Origin: Cristatella mucedo | Taxonomy: Eukaryota; Bryozoa; Phylactolaemata; Cristatellidae | Length of the DNA: 64,000 bases | Direction: 5' to 3' | NCBI GenBank assembly: GCA_009760855.2 | Contig: WPIO01000014.1 | Span: forward strand, 1,637,501-1,701,500 | Shown: one piece after another, positions 10,249 to 20,702 of the stretch | Position numbering within the stretch: the stretch's first letter is position 1 | Layout: each line of letters starts with the position of its first letter | Program-made: the position numbers and the translations under genes | The notes under the pieces: generated by a model | What the model was told of the DNA's origin: nothing | The model's input: only the letters and a program-made list of their open reading frames with translations | Database searches by the model: none

Positions 10249-11809
10249 AGTCAACCTTTTACACAATCGTTAGCCGTGACGTTCTCCACCGGCATACGCT
10301 ATAAGTCAAGTCCTGAGACAAGTTAATCCAATGTATATTTTCCTAAAAATATACACAGCATCTGTTTCAATTAAATAAACATAAACGTGTGCTTATTTAT
10401 GTAGTTCAAATAATTCCACCAAGAACGATATATAAGCCTAAAGATTTGGTCTAGCTAAAAAAACCAGCCTGTCTTATGTAGTTTCTTGAATAGCTGAAGT
10501 TTTTAATTACTTAGCAATGTACCATTGCAAAAAAAGCTTCATAGCTGTCCCCAGCATAATGCAAAATATACATTGGTTGCACTTTTAAATACTCGAATAC
10601 CTAAACGAGTGATAACTTTCCATCCTCGCTCACATCAAGTTCAGGAGTAACAATGCACAGAGTTCTGGTTCCTGAAATTATGAAAGGGCTTAAATAGGGA
10701 TCGTATATTCCTAATTAATTTTCACTGAATCCACCGTTCTCTGATTGTTTCTCGCGTTTGCTTGGTAGCGAGCATGTGATACTCTGTTTATACCATAGCT
10801 GGCCTATTACCTAACACTCAGGCAATCCATCTGATATGTAACCAGCTCCGTAGCATCGCTGCACGTCTTCGTTCCTGACTCTGTCTGCAGACGAAGCAGT
10901 TGCAATTTTAGCTTTGGCAACTTTTTAGCTGGTGGTATATTTAAAGTGGCAGATTATCCAAGCAGAGTGGAAATAAGCTCTACGCGACTTGCTGGGAGCC
11001 TTGTTATGTGCAGACATGCTTGGGCTGACGAGTGGAATTCCAATAAAGGTGATTGACGGGCCTCCGAAAAGCTTAAGAGTGTCAGCTTTTCGTGCGTACG
11101 CAAAACACCTGCCGGCATTAGTTTTTGCATTCCAAGTTTTGGACTTTATATTCAGTGAAAACCTAGAGCATGGCATAGGCCCAGATGAGCTAGCGACCGC
11201 CACAAGCTCTACAAGTTCAGAAAAATATGAAGATATCAGCTTGCATCTGCCTCCTGCTGGCGATTGAAATAATCCCCTACTTGGGCACCGTTGACGGTAA
11301 ATGCAAACGGACTCTCGGAATCCCAAGTAAGTGGCAAGCATTGTGAACTGGCCACGGTGAGGCTTATAGGCTTATTAGTAATTTTGATGATGACGCCGCT
11401 TTTATGTGGACCCTATGCAACTTTCTATGCTCTTTATTTAGGCTAGAAATTAAGCACTGCCACCAACTAGTGATGCCATCATGCGAAATTGAACCAGTGA
11501 TAAGCACACAAAGGAAGATTCGTGTGGACTGAGCGTGCAAAATTAGAAGCATGTGAGTTTTTAGTTTCGCTTCGAATTCGTCGAGAAAGGTAACGTCGTA
11601 AAGTCAGTAGGAGAGACGTCCAGGCTGGAGTAGATGGAGCGATATATCATGATTGGATTTCAGATCGGTCAGAATCGCAGCTGAATGATCTGATCCAGAG
11701 TAGGTGGTTTAGTTTGGGGGCCGATCGATGATTCATTAGTAATTAGGAATTTAACTTATACTCACTTTTTATACTTATAAATATACTTATACTTTATATT
11801 AAGAACTTA
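10249..11809. other. Unassigned stretch with one unexplained ORF
   Basis: AT-rich, mostly structureless sequence. At 10989-11267 (+) a 92-codon frame without a good ATG reads GLTSGIPIKVIDGPPKSLRV and ends HLPPAGD. The opposite strand is open for 138 codons (10925-11341). The plus reading has a protein-like composition, but I recognise no family and a TAA lies just upstream. It may be a fragment of a mobile element or chance. Nothing else was seen. Confidence 0.3.
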
Positions 11810-12190
11810 TACTTCATACGCAGCTCAAGTCATTTGGAGACTGTTTTTAGTCCGTATGCTCCCAAATCCTGGAACTCACTTCCGACTTGTGTCGCGACAT
11901 GTCCTGACTGGACAGCATTTAAAAAGAAGCTAAAACGCATCTATTTGTGACAGCAGTTAGGGGGCCCTGTGATTTTACCCTTATACGCTTATGCACGCTG
12001 ACACTGCATGCTGCCACTAACCATACTTGCATGCTGACTCTGCACATGTCACCCCTAACCGTATCAGTTGTGTTGTTTATCGAGCATGCTACCACTAAAC
12101 ACTCGATTGGGCTTCTTTTGTACCCAATCTAAATTGCCTACACAAAGATTGAATTCTCCAAGGACGCTGGATGAAATGTATTATTATTAT
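11810..12190 (+). mobile_element. CR1-like family B, 3' fragment
   Basis: It matches the last part of the family B ORF (CAAATCCTGGAACTCACTTC, the PKAWNSLP region) and the family B 3' UTR with its repeated TGCATGCTGAC/ATGTCACCCCTAACC phrases. It ends in TGTATTATTATTATG. Strongly diverged from the 17 and 42 kb copies. Confidence 0.75.
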
Positions 12191-12925
12191 GCGTACAGTT
12201 TTCATATTTTTTAGATGTTTGCTCCTGCGTGCAAAACGGAAACATATATCATGCTGCGAACAACTGTACCAGCTTCGTTCAGTCAGCTGCAGGCATAGAT
12301 CCAACTAAACAACTTTGCCCGAACGATCTCCTCTTCAACTTAAATCCTGCCGTTTGTACATGTGACAGAGCAAGCAACGTCAACTGTCCGACTGGATGCT
12401 AACAGAACGTGCCGATGCAATCCCCTATATTCTAGTCCTGAGTTGCTCAACTGAGGCTATGCAATATCTGCTCCACGTTCGTGTTAATGATTGTATTCCT
12501 GATAATTCAAAATACACAGTGCCAGAAAATTCCAGCACCATTTGAGTGAACAGTATCTCTCATGGTTTTACTAATGGCTACCAATTTTTCTTCCTGATAT
12601 GCGACTACTGCTCAAACAAAGTTAAAATTTTCTACCTGCAGGATGCACTAAAAGCTAAGCTCGTGGCAAACGTGCGACTTTGGAAATTCTGAGCTTTTGC
12701 GGACATACATAGGCGATTCCTAGAAAAGTATAATATTCATATATAAATGTATTTGAATAGAGCAATTTGTGCTAGATATACGACTAACCTATTTGATATT
12801 TTCTAAAACAAATTGCGTAATTAATTCCACCTGTCACAGTAAAGTATAATAAAAAGCGCAGTCATTTGATTTAGCCTCCTCAGAATTACAGCGGTTTAGC
12901 TGTAGAAAAGCCGTAGAGGCGGCTA
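12191..12925. other. No gene seen
   Basis: AT-rich sequence without a convincing ORF or repeat match inside the window. Confidence 0.5.
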
Positions 12926-13030
12926 CCATACAGCTTATACAGCTTATAAAGCAGCCCACAGCTATGTGTCTCCTGAGCAAGACTCGAGCCCACGACGCGG
13001 TCGCATCGAGTGAGCAGCTGGCGACAGCAT
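12926..13030 (-). repeat. SINE-2-like fragment, degenerate
   Basis: GACTCGAGCCCACGACGCGG followed by a GAGTGAGC block matches the complement of the tRNA-like B-box region of SINE-2 copies at 40.8, 49.4 and 52.2 kb. The remainder is eroded. Confidence 0.5.
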
Positions 13031-13607
13031 TGCGCTCAGGTTCATTCAGGGCGGAACGTCTCGACCTGACGCATCGAGGAGTACTGCTCTAAAGCTTTCC
13101 TGCCCTCTCACTCTCTCTCTCTCTCTGCCATTTCTTGCCGCACACATACCTGATGCCCGTGTAACAGATCGGTAGCAGCTAGGTTGGCTGCCACCTCGTC
13201 AGCCTGCCATACGTCACGCAGCATCGCCGCGTGCTGCTTGCAAGGCTGCCTTCGCACAACTTCAACACACATGGCGGCTGTGCCAGAGACACACGGGGCG
13301 ACATGGATTGCAATATTTTTCCGAAATACTGCTGAACTTGTTTTAAGGTTATCATGCTCAGGAGTGGTCTAGTCAATCTTCGGATCTGAATTATCGCGGG
13401 GGTGAATAGAAGGCTGAGAACTCAGACGGGTCGTACCATCTAGAAGAATTGCTTTCTCAAGTTTTCAAGATGGTTGCTGATGCTGACCAGTCAATTTATA
13501 AGAGGTTATCGCTGTGGTGTAACTTCGTTGTGGCATTAAAACTAATATACTTTACTAAAATTTGGCCTAGCCATCGTTCGCCTGGCCGGTGTCGTAGTAC
13601 AGTTGCT

Positions 13608-13639
<32 letters not shown>

Positions 13640-14215
13640 AGCTGTAGTGGAGTCTCACCGAGACGCAAGCGAGGACCTGAGCGGCAGATGAGACTCGCTT
13701 TATTTTTCTCGACGCGTACATATATGAGAACTTGATGAATCGCAGCGGGCGTCGATACATGTGACGTACATTAGTGGCCTGGTGCAGCGCAGCGTCAATG
13801 GCTAACTACTGGCCGCAGGTGAGGCATACGTTAGTGACCGAGCGCTGCGATAATTACAGCTGCAGAAGCAGCAGGCGCACACAACGCGGGGCCACAGCAA
13901 ACAAGCAGCCGCTGGTGTCTAGCATGGCTTGACAGCCGGAGACCATATGCGTGACTCCTGGACAGCGACCCTTACGGCGACCTTATGCTGGCTTGACCTA
14001 AGCACTTCCGGGAGTAACGCGAGGTGGAGGTGGTAACTTTGCTATTTAAGCTCTCTGGCGGGAAGGCCGAACGATGCACGTGGAAGAACGCAACCACCAG
14101 CAGTTTTCATGCTGGTGCACCCAGATCGTGCTCGCAAGCATGACCTTATCGCAGTATGCTTGTGTTTTCCCACCCATGCCAGCCTGCTTTGGTTTTGCGT
14201 GCAATAGTTTACCCT

Positions 14216-14216
<1 letters not shown>
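13031..14216. other. GC-rich stretch, possible minus-strand solo LTR
   Basis: No gene is recognised. From about 13640 to 14150 the base composition is richer in CpG. On the minus strand a TATA-like TTAAATAG (about 14040) precedes an AATAAA (about 13705) by some 340 bp, which would fit a solo LTR. No second copy or target-site duplication was identified, so this is a guess. A small TC-rich run lies at about 13110-13127. Confidence 0.2.
13609..13639. repeat. (CGG)n trinucleotide repeat
   Basis: About ten CGG units. On the plus strand it gives a short poly-Ala run and on the minus strand poly-Arg, inside ORFs that look like chance. Confidence 0.95.
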
Positions 14217-14310
<94 letters not shown>

Positions 14311-14428
14311 GACAGAGAGAGAGAGACAGAGAGAGAGACAGAGAGAGAGAGAGAGACAGAGAGAGAGAGAGACAGAGAGACAGAGACAGAAAGACAGAGA
14401 GACAGAGAGACCGAGAGAGACAGAGAGA
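14217..14428. repeat. (GA)n microsatellite with GACA interruptions
   Basis: A pure GA run of about 85 bp grades into GAGACA-rich variants downstream, the same interruption pattern as in the arrays at 5.7 and 20.2 kb. Confidence 0.97.
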
Positions 14429-14934
14429 TTAATTTCTCTGAGGGCGGTATCCCAATGTATTGTTAATAGTATTATTAACCCTCCAAACGACTGGCCACCG
14501 AGCGCGATTTTGACACTAGGAGCACTTAGACACCGAATGTACGCTGCCTGCCTCCAATCGCTTGGCTTTTCGGCTACAAGTTCCGAATAGATACTTGTAA
14601 ATCTAGGCCTGTTTTTCTCACACTGGCTTTACTTTAATGCAATTAAATGCAAAATACGTTAACGCAATACTGTCGTATAGCCTGTCGGAAACCTCCGCTA
14701 TGTTAAGCCGAACCAAATGGTTCGTTCGCTAATACAAACGAGCTCAGCATTTGGGTTTTGCTTCGATGAGCCAGGCAATAGCAGTACAAGTAAGAGAGAT
14801 TTTGGCTAAGATGTGGTGAGGGCTGCGATCGCTGCAGCAGTGCCCGTCGTTGGTTCGTGCATACCCAACATCTACCACGCGAAAACACGCTAATAATAAT
14901 AGCACTATCGTAAGACATTTGCATAGCACCCGAT
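14429..14934. other. No gene seen
   Basis: Moderately AT-rich sequence. Short ORFs on both strands lack any recognisable domain. Confidence 0.5.
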
Positions 14935-15480
14935 GAAAAAACTAAATCTCTTTATAGTAGCTTTACAATTTCTGTAAAAGAAGAAATTAAGTTGGTCGCT
15001 TAGGACATGCACAGTGTCACAACGCATAAGCACGCAAAGGACGATGCATGCTGACCCAAAAACGCAGCGATGAGCAAGTACGTTTGAGCTTCTTTTTAAA
15101 TGTCTTCAATTCAGAGAAAGTCGCGATGTAAGATAGAAGTCCATTTTAGGCTTTAGGAGTATATGAACTAAAGTTAAGATTTCGAACGTATTTATGATTC
15201 TCTAGAGGCAAAGCTAAACGAATTAAATCAGAAGACGATACGACTCATTGCGAAGCCTAATTGTGGACTAGTTCATTCGGGTAGGCAAGAGCATGAAGGG
15301 ACCAACGAGTGAATGACAGAGCCTTCCAACTCCATCACAGTGGTTGATACGGAGCCAGTGCAGGTCAATGAGGATTAGTATAATGTGGCAACTGTGCAAC
15401 TCACCACGGACAAGTCTAGCTGTAGAATCTTTATACAACTGCAAGCACATATAGCATGCAAGCAGCTCGCACTTTGCGGC
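14935..15480 (-). mobile_element. CR1-like family B, 3' fragment (minus)
   Basis: Complement of the family B 3' UTR and ORF end: ACTAAATCTCTTTATAG tail box, GACATGCACAGTGTCAC, and a decayed coding part up to the ARLV region. First of four minus-strand B copies lying head-to-tail to 20.16 kb. Confidence 0.75.
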
Positions 15481-15702
15481 CCTCTTGGCAATTTTAGAGC
15501 AAATCCATTTCGTCCTTCATTTCACATCGTGTGACCATTCTTAAACAAATTTCAACGTCTCAATTAATTACGGAATTGAGTACAAGGTATATGCATTGCA
15601 CTATAATGCAAAGGAAAGAAATTTTGATTAATTTACATAAAACATGTAGACTCCGTCTACCATTGTGAACGGGAGAGTCTTTCACACCAATGGATCGGAA
15701 AA

Positions 15703-16777
15703 ACAATAATAATGCATTTTTATTGCGCCTACAGGGAACTCAATCTCTTTTTAGGCACGTTGTAAATTCTGTAACACAAGCACGGCCAAATGATTAATGG
15801 TAGCATTCGAAATGTCGTTAAGCATGACATTGCTAGATGTGATATGCCCAGGGTCAACATGTAGATATGATTAGTAGCAGCAGGCACAGTGTGAGCACAC
15901 AATAAGCACACAAAGAATAAATCATTGTAATAACTTAAAAGATGTATTTAAAGCTCTTTTTTAAATGTCGTCAAGTTAGGGGATGATATGTCATCGGTCA
16001 GGAGAAAGTTTCAGGCTGTGGGAGCATCCAAAATAAAGGCATGGTCTCCAAAAGATTTGAGGCTAGTGGGAGACATAGTTTAACAACTTGAGTCAGAAAA
16101 GCGGGCGGTGCGATGCTTGACCTAGTGGGGGAGTTGACCTGATTAAAGGCTGGAGCAAGGGAATGAAGAGAATTAAAAGTAAGTGGCAGACACTTGAAGT
16201 CGATTCGCTGCTTGACTGGAAGGCAGTGCCGGTCGGCGAAAATTGGTGTGATATCGCAGCTGTGACGCTCTTGACAGGCAAGCCTAGCTGCCGAGTTTTG
16301 CACCAATTGTAGCGCCTGATTGCACAAGCCGATAGACCAGCAAGTAGTGAGTGGCAGAAGTCAAGACAGGATGGTACATATGCATGAGACAATTTAGATA
16401 CAGTATCCCCGTCTACACACGCCAGAATTTTAGTAATGCTACGTAGCTTAAAGTAGGCGGACTTGAAAGTGGAGCCGATGTGATCATCTTGCGAAATGTC
16501 ACTTTGGAACAGGCTACCTAGACTAAGTGAGGATGCAACAGGGAATTTCCTGATTGAGCCGATTTTGAGCGATAGTATTTCAATTTTCCGTGTCACTCTT
16601 GGTTTTCCAATAACTAGCAATCTGATTTTGTTGTCCTTTAACTCTGCCATGCATGTATGGATGTAAGGAGATCATGCAGCATGATCATGGGTGGGTGGGC
16701 GAAAATCCGACATGCAGGATGCAGCTGCGATAGATCAAAGCACAGGCAGCAGCGAGTGTCATCTACGTAGAAGTAAT
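15703..16777 (-). mobile_element. CR1-like family B, degenerate copy (minus)
   Basis: It runs from the 3' tail (AATAATAATGCA...GGAACTCAATCTC) back through the C-terminal domain. Minus-strand reading gives SKLSHAYVPSCLDFCHSLLA and an RT-end region with KDNKIRLLVIGKPRVTRKIE, and the copy ends near the YADD codons (GTGTCATCTACGTAGAAG). The frame is broken in several places. Its 5' end abuts the tail of the next copy at about 16780. Confidence 0.85.
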
Positions 16778-16779
16778 AA

Positions 16780-18166
16780 GAATAATAATATTAATAATTC
16801 ACTTGATAAAGCGCCCTCAGAGAACTTAATCCCTCTCTCTAGGCGCTTTACATTTGCTGTAAAGTGAAATGCAATTGAATGGTAAGTAAAATCATGCTTG
16901 AAAAACAAACAAAATGAATAATATGGTTAGGGGTGAAATGCACAGGGTCAGCATGCAAATGTGGTTAGTGGCAGCATGCACAGTGTCAGCACGCATAAGC
17001 ACATCAACGACGAATCACAGGGACCCACTAAATGCTGTCCTAAATAGGTGTGTTTTTAAGTTCCTTTTAAATGTGGTCAGGTCAGGGGATGTTCTGCCGC
17101 AGGTCGGGAAGGAGTTCCAGGCTTTGGGAGCATATGAACTAAATGCACGGTCTCCAATGGATTTAAGGTTTGTACGAGGTATTTGTAGACTGTTGGATTC
17201 CGAAAAGCGGTGGTACGATGCTTGGCTTGATGGGGTAGTATATCTGAAAGATAGGCTGGAGCTATAGAATGTAGGGACCTAAAAGTGAGCGACAAAACCT
17301 TGAAGTCAATCCGTTGCTTGACTGGTAGCCAGTGCAGGTCGGCGAGAAGTGGAGTAATGTGGCAACCGCGACGCTCACGACAGACAAGTCTTGCTGCCGA
17401 GTTTTGCACCAGCTGCAATCGCCTGATCGCACATGCTGGTAGGCCAGTAAGCAGTTGCAGAAGTCGAGACGGGATGTCACGAATGCATGGACCAACTTAG
17501 ATGTGGTATCTTTATCTAAACAAGCCCGAATTTTAGCAATGTTATGAAGCTGAAAATAGGTGGATTTGACTGTGGAGCTGATATGGTCGGCTAACGAGAG
17601 GTCGCTTTGGAATATGACACCTAGATTTCGAGCTGATTCAACTGGAGATATGCTGGCAGAGCCAATTTTGAGAGTCAGCCTTTCCAATCTCTGAATCACA
17701 CTGGGTTTGTCCATAAATAGTAAGTTAGTTTTGTCAAAGTTTAGTTTTAGAAAATTTGCTGCCATCCATGTGCGGATGTCATCAATGCACGCTGCTAGTG
17801 AGTTGAAAGAATTTGAGGTGCTCGAAGGCTGGGAGGGATCAAAGCAAAGGTACAACTGAGTGTCATCCGCATAGAAGTGAAAGCCTAGATTGTGCTTGGC
17901 AAACACATCAGCAAGAGGCAGAGTATAAACCGTGAAAAGAACCGGACCTAGCACTGAGCCCTGAGGTACTCCATATTTCAGAGGTACTTCAGATGATCTT
18001 TGTCTATTCACGTCAATACTCTGGAGTCTCCCACTGAGATAGGACCTGAACCACTGCAGAGCAGTGCCAGTGATGCCCAGGCGAGATGAGAGGTGCTCTA
18101 GAAGAACTTTGTGATCGATGGTATCAAAAGCTGCCGAAAGATCAAGCAAAACAAGCAGAGACACTC

Positions 18167-18206
<40 letters not shown>

Positions 18207-18843
18207 TTGCACTTGATAAAGCGCCCTCAGAGAACTTAATCTCTTTCTAGGCGCTTTACATTTGCTACCCATGTCTGCATTCCTAAGAAGGTCGTTGTAT
18301 ACCCGAAGCAATGCTGACTCTGTGGAGTGATTAGCTCTAAAGCCAGACTGGAACTTACTAGCAAGGTGTGATGTTTTGGTATACGAGTTCAGCTGGTCCG
18401 CCACGACCCGTTCGAGTGTCTTTGATAGGAATGGTAGAAGGGAAACTGGGCGGTAGTTGCTCAAGTTCTCTTGGTCAAGTGTAGCTTTCTTGAGAAGTGG
18501 CCTGACTACAGCTTTTTTGAAAGGTGCTGGGACATGACCTGAGGCTAATGACATATTAATTATGTTAGTTATGCATGGCAGCAGTAGATCATTGCAACAT
18601 AGGAGCAGGACAGTGGGAATAGGGTCCAGAGGACTTGTTGTCTTCTTTGATTGAGATACGAACTTTAGGACTAGATCACTAGTGACCTGCTTAAATGCAG
18701 ACATTGAGGTGCAGCCAGGAACCGAGGAACAGCATTCTAGTGGGGAGGTTGTCATCGCAGGGATGGATTCCCTGATCTTGTCTATCTTCTGCACAAAGAA
18801 TCGAGAGAAGCGATCGGCTAGATCATCACTAGGATCATCAGGT
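16780..18843 (-). mobile_element. CR1-like family B, copy B1 (minus, RT largely intact)
   Basis: The best preserved RT of the family. The minus-strand ORF 18794-17262 (510 codons) holds [94 protein letters not shown] and ARNLGVIFQSD, so both catalytic aspartate motifs are present. A frameshift near 17450 separates the C-terminal domain; relative to the copy at 42.0 kb four bases (TGAG) are missing there. An in-frame insertion at 18167-18266 splits the RT. The endonuclease is missing (5' truncation at ~18843). The 3' end is the TAATAATAAT-type tail and the GATAAAGCGCCCTCAGAG box. Confidence 0.92.
18167..18266 (-). mobile_element. ~100-bp family B 3'-tail insertion inside copy B1
   Basis: An (AAT)n run plus the terminal GCGCTTTACATTTGCT box of family B sits between CACTCTA and CCCATGTC, which are adjacent in the 42.7 kb copy. 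Only the last ~60 bp of the LINE plus its triplet tail were integrated. The insertion keeps the reading frame and puts a run of 13 tyrosines into the minus-strand ORF. Flanking duplication is at most about 3 bp (CTA). Confidence 0.85.
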
Positions 18844-20155
18844 TAGTTAAAGCCTAGATTGTGCTCAGTGATCAAATCGGCAAGAGTGAGGGTAGACTGC
18901 GAAAGCAGCGGACCGAGCCCAGAATCCCGAGGTACTCCCGTACTTCAGCGTTATTCGGAGGATGTTTATTCGTTCACATCAATACTCTGGAGTCTCCAAC
19001 TGAGGTGGAGTCTGAGCCGTTGCAGTGCTCTGCCAGTGATGCCCAGGCAAGACGAGAGGTGCTCGGCGAGGACTTTGAGATCAACTGCATCAAACGATTC
19101 CGAAAGATCAAACAAAACAAGCAGAGATACTTTACATCAACTCCGAAATCCTGAAAAGGGAATACACCTTATGAATACCCCTTAAGCAATGGAGTAATAT
19201 GCTCTAAATCCAGACTGGAACTAACTTGACAGGTTTGAGGCTTTAATGTAGGAGTTCAGCTGGTCTTCCACGGCTCTTTCCAGTGTCTTTGATAGGAACG
19301 GTAGATGGTAGACTGGGCGGTGGCTACTGAAGTTCTCTATTCTAGTGTTGCTTTCCCAAATAGTGGCCTAACAACAGCCTTTTTGATAGGTGCAAAGACA
19401 TGAAATAAGGCTACGGACATGCTTATTATGTTTATGTTTTTATTCATGGCAGCAGCAGCAGATCTAAGCATCTTAGAAGTAGGAAAGTGGGAATAGGGTC
19501 CAGAGGATTAGTATTATTCCATGACTTGGAGATGAATTTCAGGATAAGGTCAACCTTCTCACTTTCTCTTTGCTGCGTGAATGACGTTTTTTGGCTGCCG
19601 AATGCTTACCAAAAGCCGCTTAAGCTGTGAGTAGGCTAAAAAAACTCTCCTGAATAGAACCCACATAGTCTTTATGGCTTTGTGGAGTTAAAGACGGAGA
19701 TACATCACATTGCTAGTCGCCTCTTTAAATGTAGATTTTGAGATATAATTGAATTGCATAGAATTGAAGGACATGAGCATTGTGTTTATCTTATTGAGGG
19801 CCACGAGTCCATACTGGATGGTTCTACTTTGGGGATGAATCTCGGTTCTTCTCGATCTTTCTGACAAAGGGCCTAGAGAAGCGAGCGGCTGGCTCACCAC
19901 CATGATTTATAAGTCAGTAGCTAACATAGGAGCGGCGGTTAAGGAGATGGCTGATGGTAGAAGTCAGCATTTTATAATTGTGCTTCTGTGACTCAGCAAT
20001 ATTTGTGTAGTAGCTAGATTTGGCCTTTGGTAGGATCGAGTGGTATGACGCACAGTAATCTTTGCATGCCTGTCGATGGACTGTCAGTCCTGATCTTTTG
20101 TGTGGTTTCTCAAGCTTGCACTTAGTAGACCCAGCGAGTTTTACCACTGCAGTAA
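18844..20155 (-). mobile_element. CR1-like family B, degenerate copy B2 (minus)
   Basis: It restarts at the YADD region (AAAGCCTAGATTGTGCTCAG) and continues upstream through the RT start to the endonuclease-RT linker at 19720-20155 (minus reading KDYCASYHSILPKAKSSYYT). A family A 3' fragment interrupts it at 19557-19716. A (GA)n array terminates it at 20160. Confidence 0.8.
19557..19716 (+). mobile_element. CR1-like family A 3' fragment nested in B2
   Basis: TCTCTTTGCTGCGTGA to GACGGAGATACATCACATT matches the last ~150 bp of A1 (8770-8922). Its orientation is opposite to the surrounding B2 sequence, which resumes after it. A therefore inserted after B2. Confidence 0.8.
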
Positions 20156-20159
20156 AAGA

Positions 20160-20288
<129 letters not shown>

Positions 20289-20545
20289 GCTAGCCGAAAT
20301 AATGGAACACTCTATTGCCAACAGTAGCGAATAATTCTCATCAAGCAGAATTAAAAAAATATTGCCGAGAAAGCCAATCAGGGTCGCATTGAAGAAGCCG
20401 AACGGAAACGTAGCACATGAACAACTCTAAGGCAGAAAAAGACTGAACAAGAAGCCTAGGAGCGTGGTGCTATCAGAGCTTAGCTCACGCTGCTTTTAGA
20501 ATAACACTTGATATCACGTATTCCAAGTAAACCCCCGAGCACTTT

Positions 20546-20702
20546 AAATTAAATAAAATAAAATAATTCATTTATATAGCGCCCCAAGAGAACTTAATCT
20601 CTATTCAGGCGCTTCACATGTGCCACGGAGCTCGAGCCCACGACCTCAGTCAGACCTTGGTCGGGGCGAGTACCTTAACCGCTAGACCAAACCAGCTCGG
20701 CA
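20546..20702 (-). mobile_element. SINE-1: tRNA-like head fused to LINE B tail
   Basis: Read on the minus strand: an A-box-like TGGTCTAGCGGTTAAGG (complement at about 20676-20692), a B-box-like GGGCTCGAGCTCC (complement at 20627-20639), then a tail AAGCGCCTGAATAGAGATTA ... GGGGCGCTATATAAATGAAT and a TTTTA-rich end. The tail matches the 3' end of LINE family B, the usual relation between a SINE and the LINE that mobilises it. Confidence 0.8.

Noticed and set aside
13640-14150. Confident solo LTR
   Set aside because: Only a TATA-like and an AATAAA-like word on the minus strand were seen; no ends, partner copy or target duplication.
17262-18794. A host gene with a polytyrosine domain
   Set aside because: The tyrosines come from the (TAA)n tail of a short LINE insertion; the rest is a standard CR1 RT.
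20627-20692. Genuine tRNA gene
   Set aside because: A and B boxes are present but no full cloverleaf or anticodon arm could be drawn, and the unit continues into a LINE tail, so it is a SINE.
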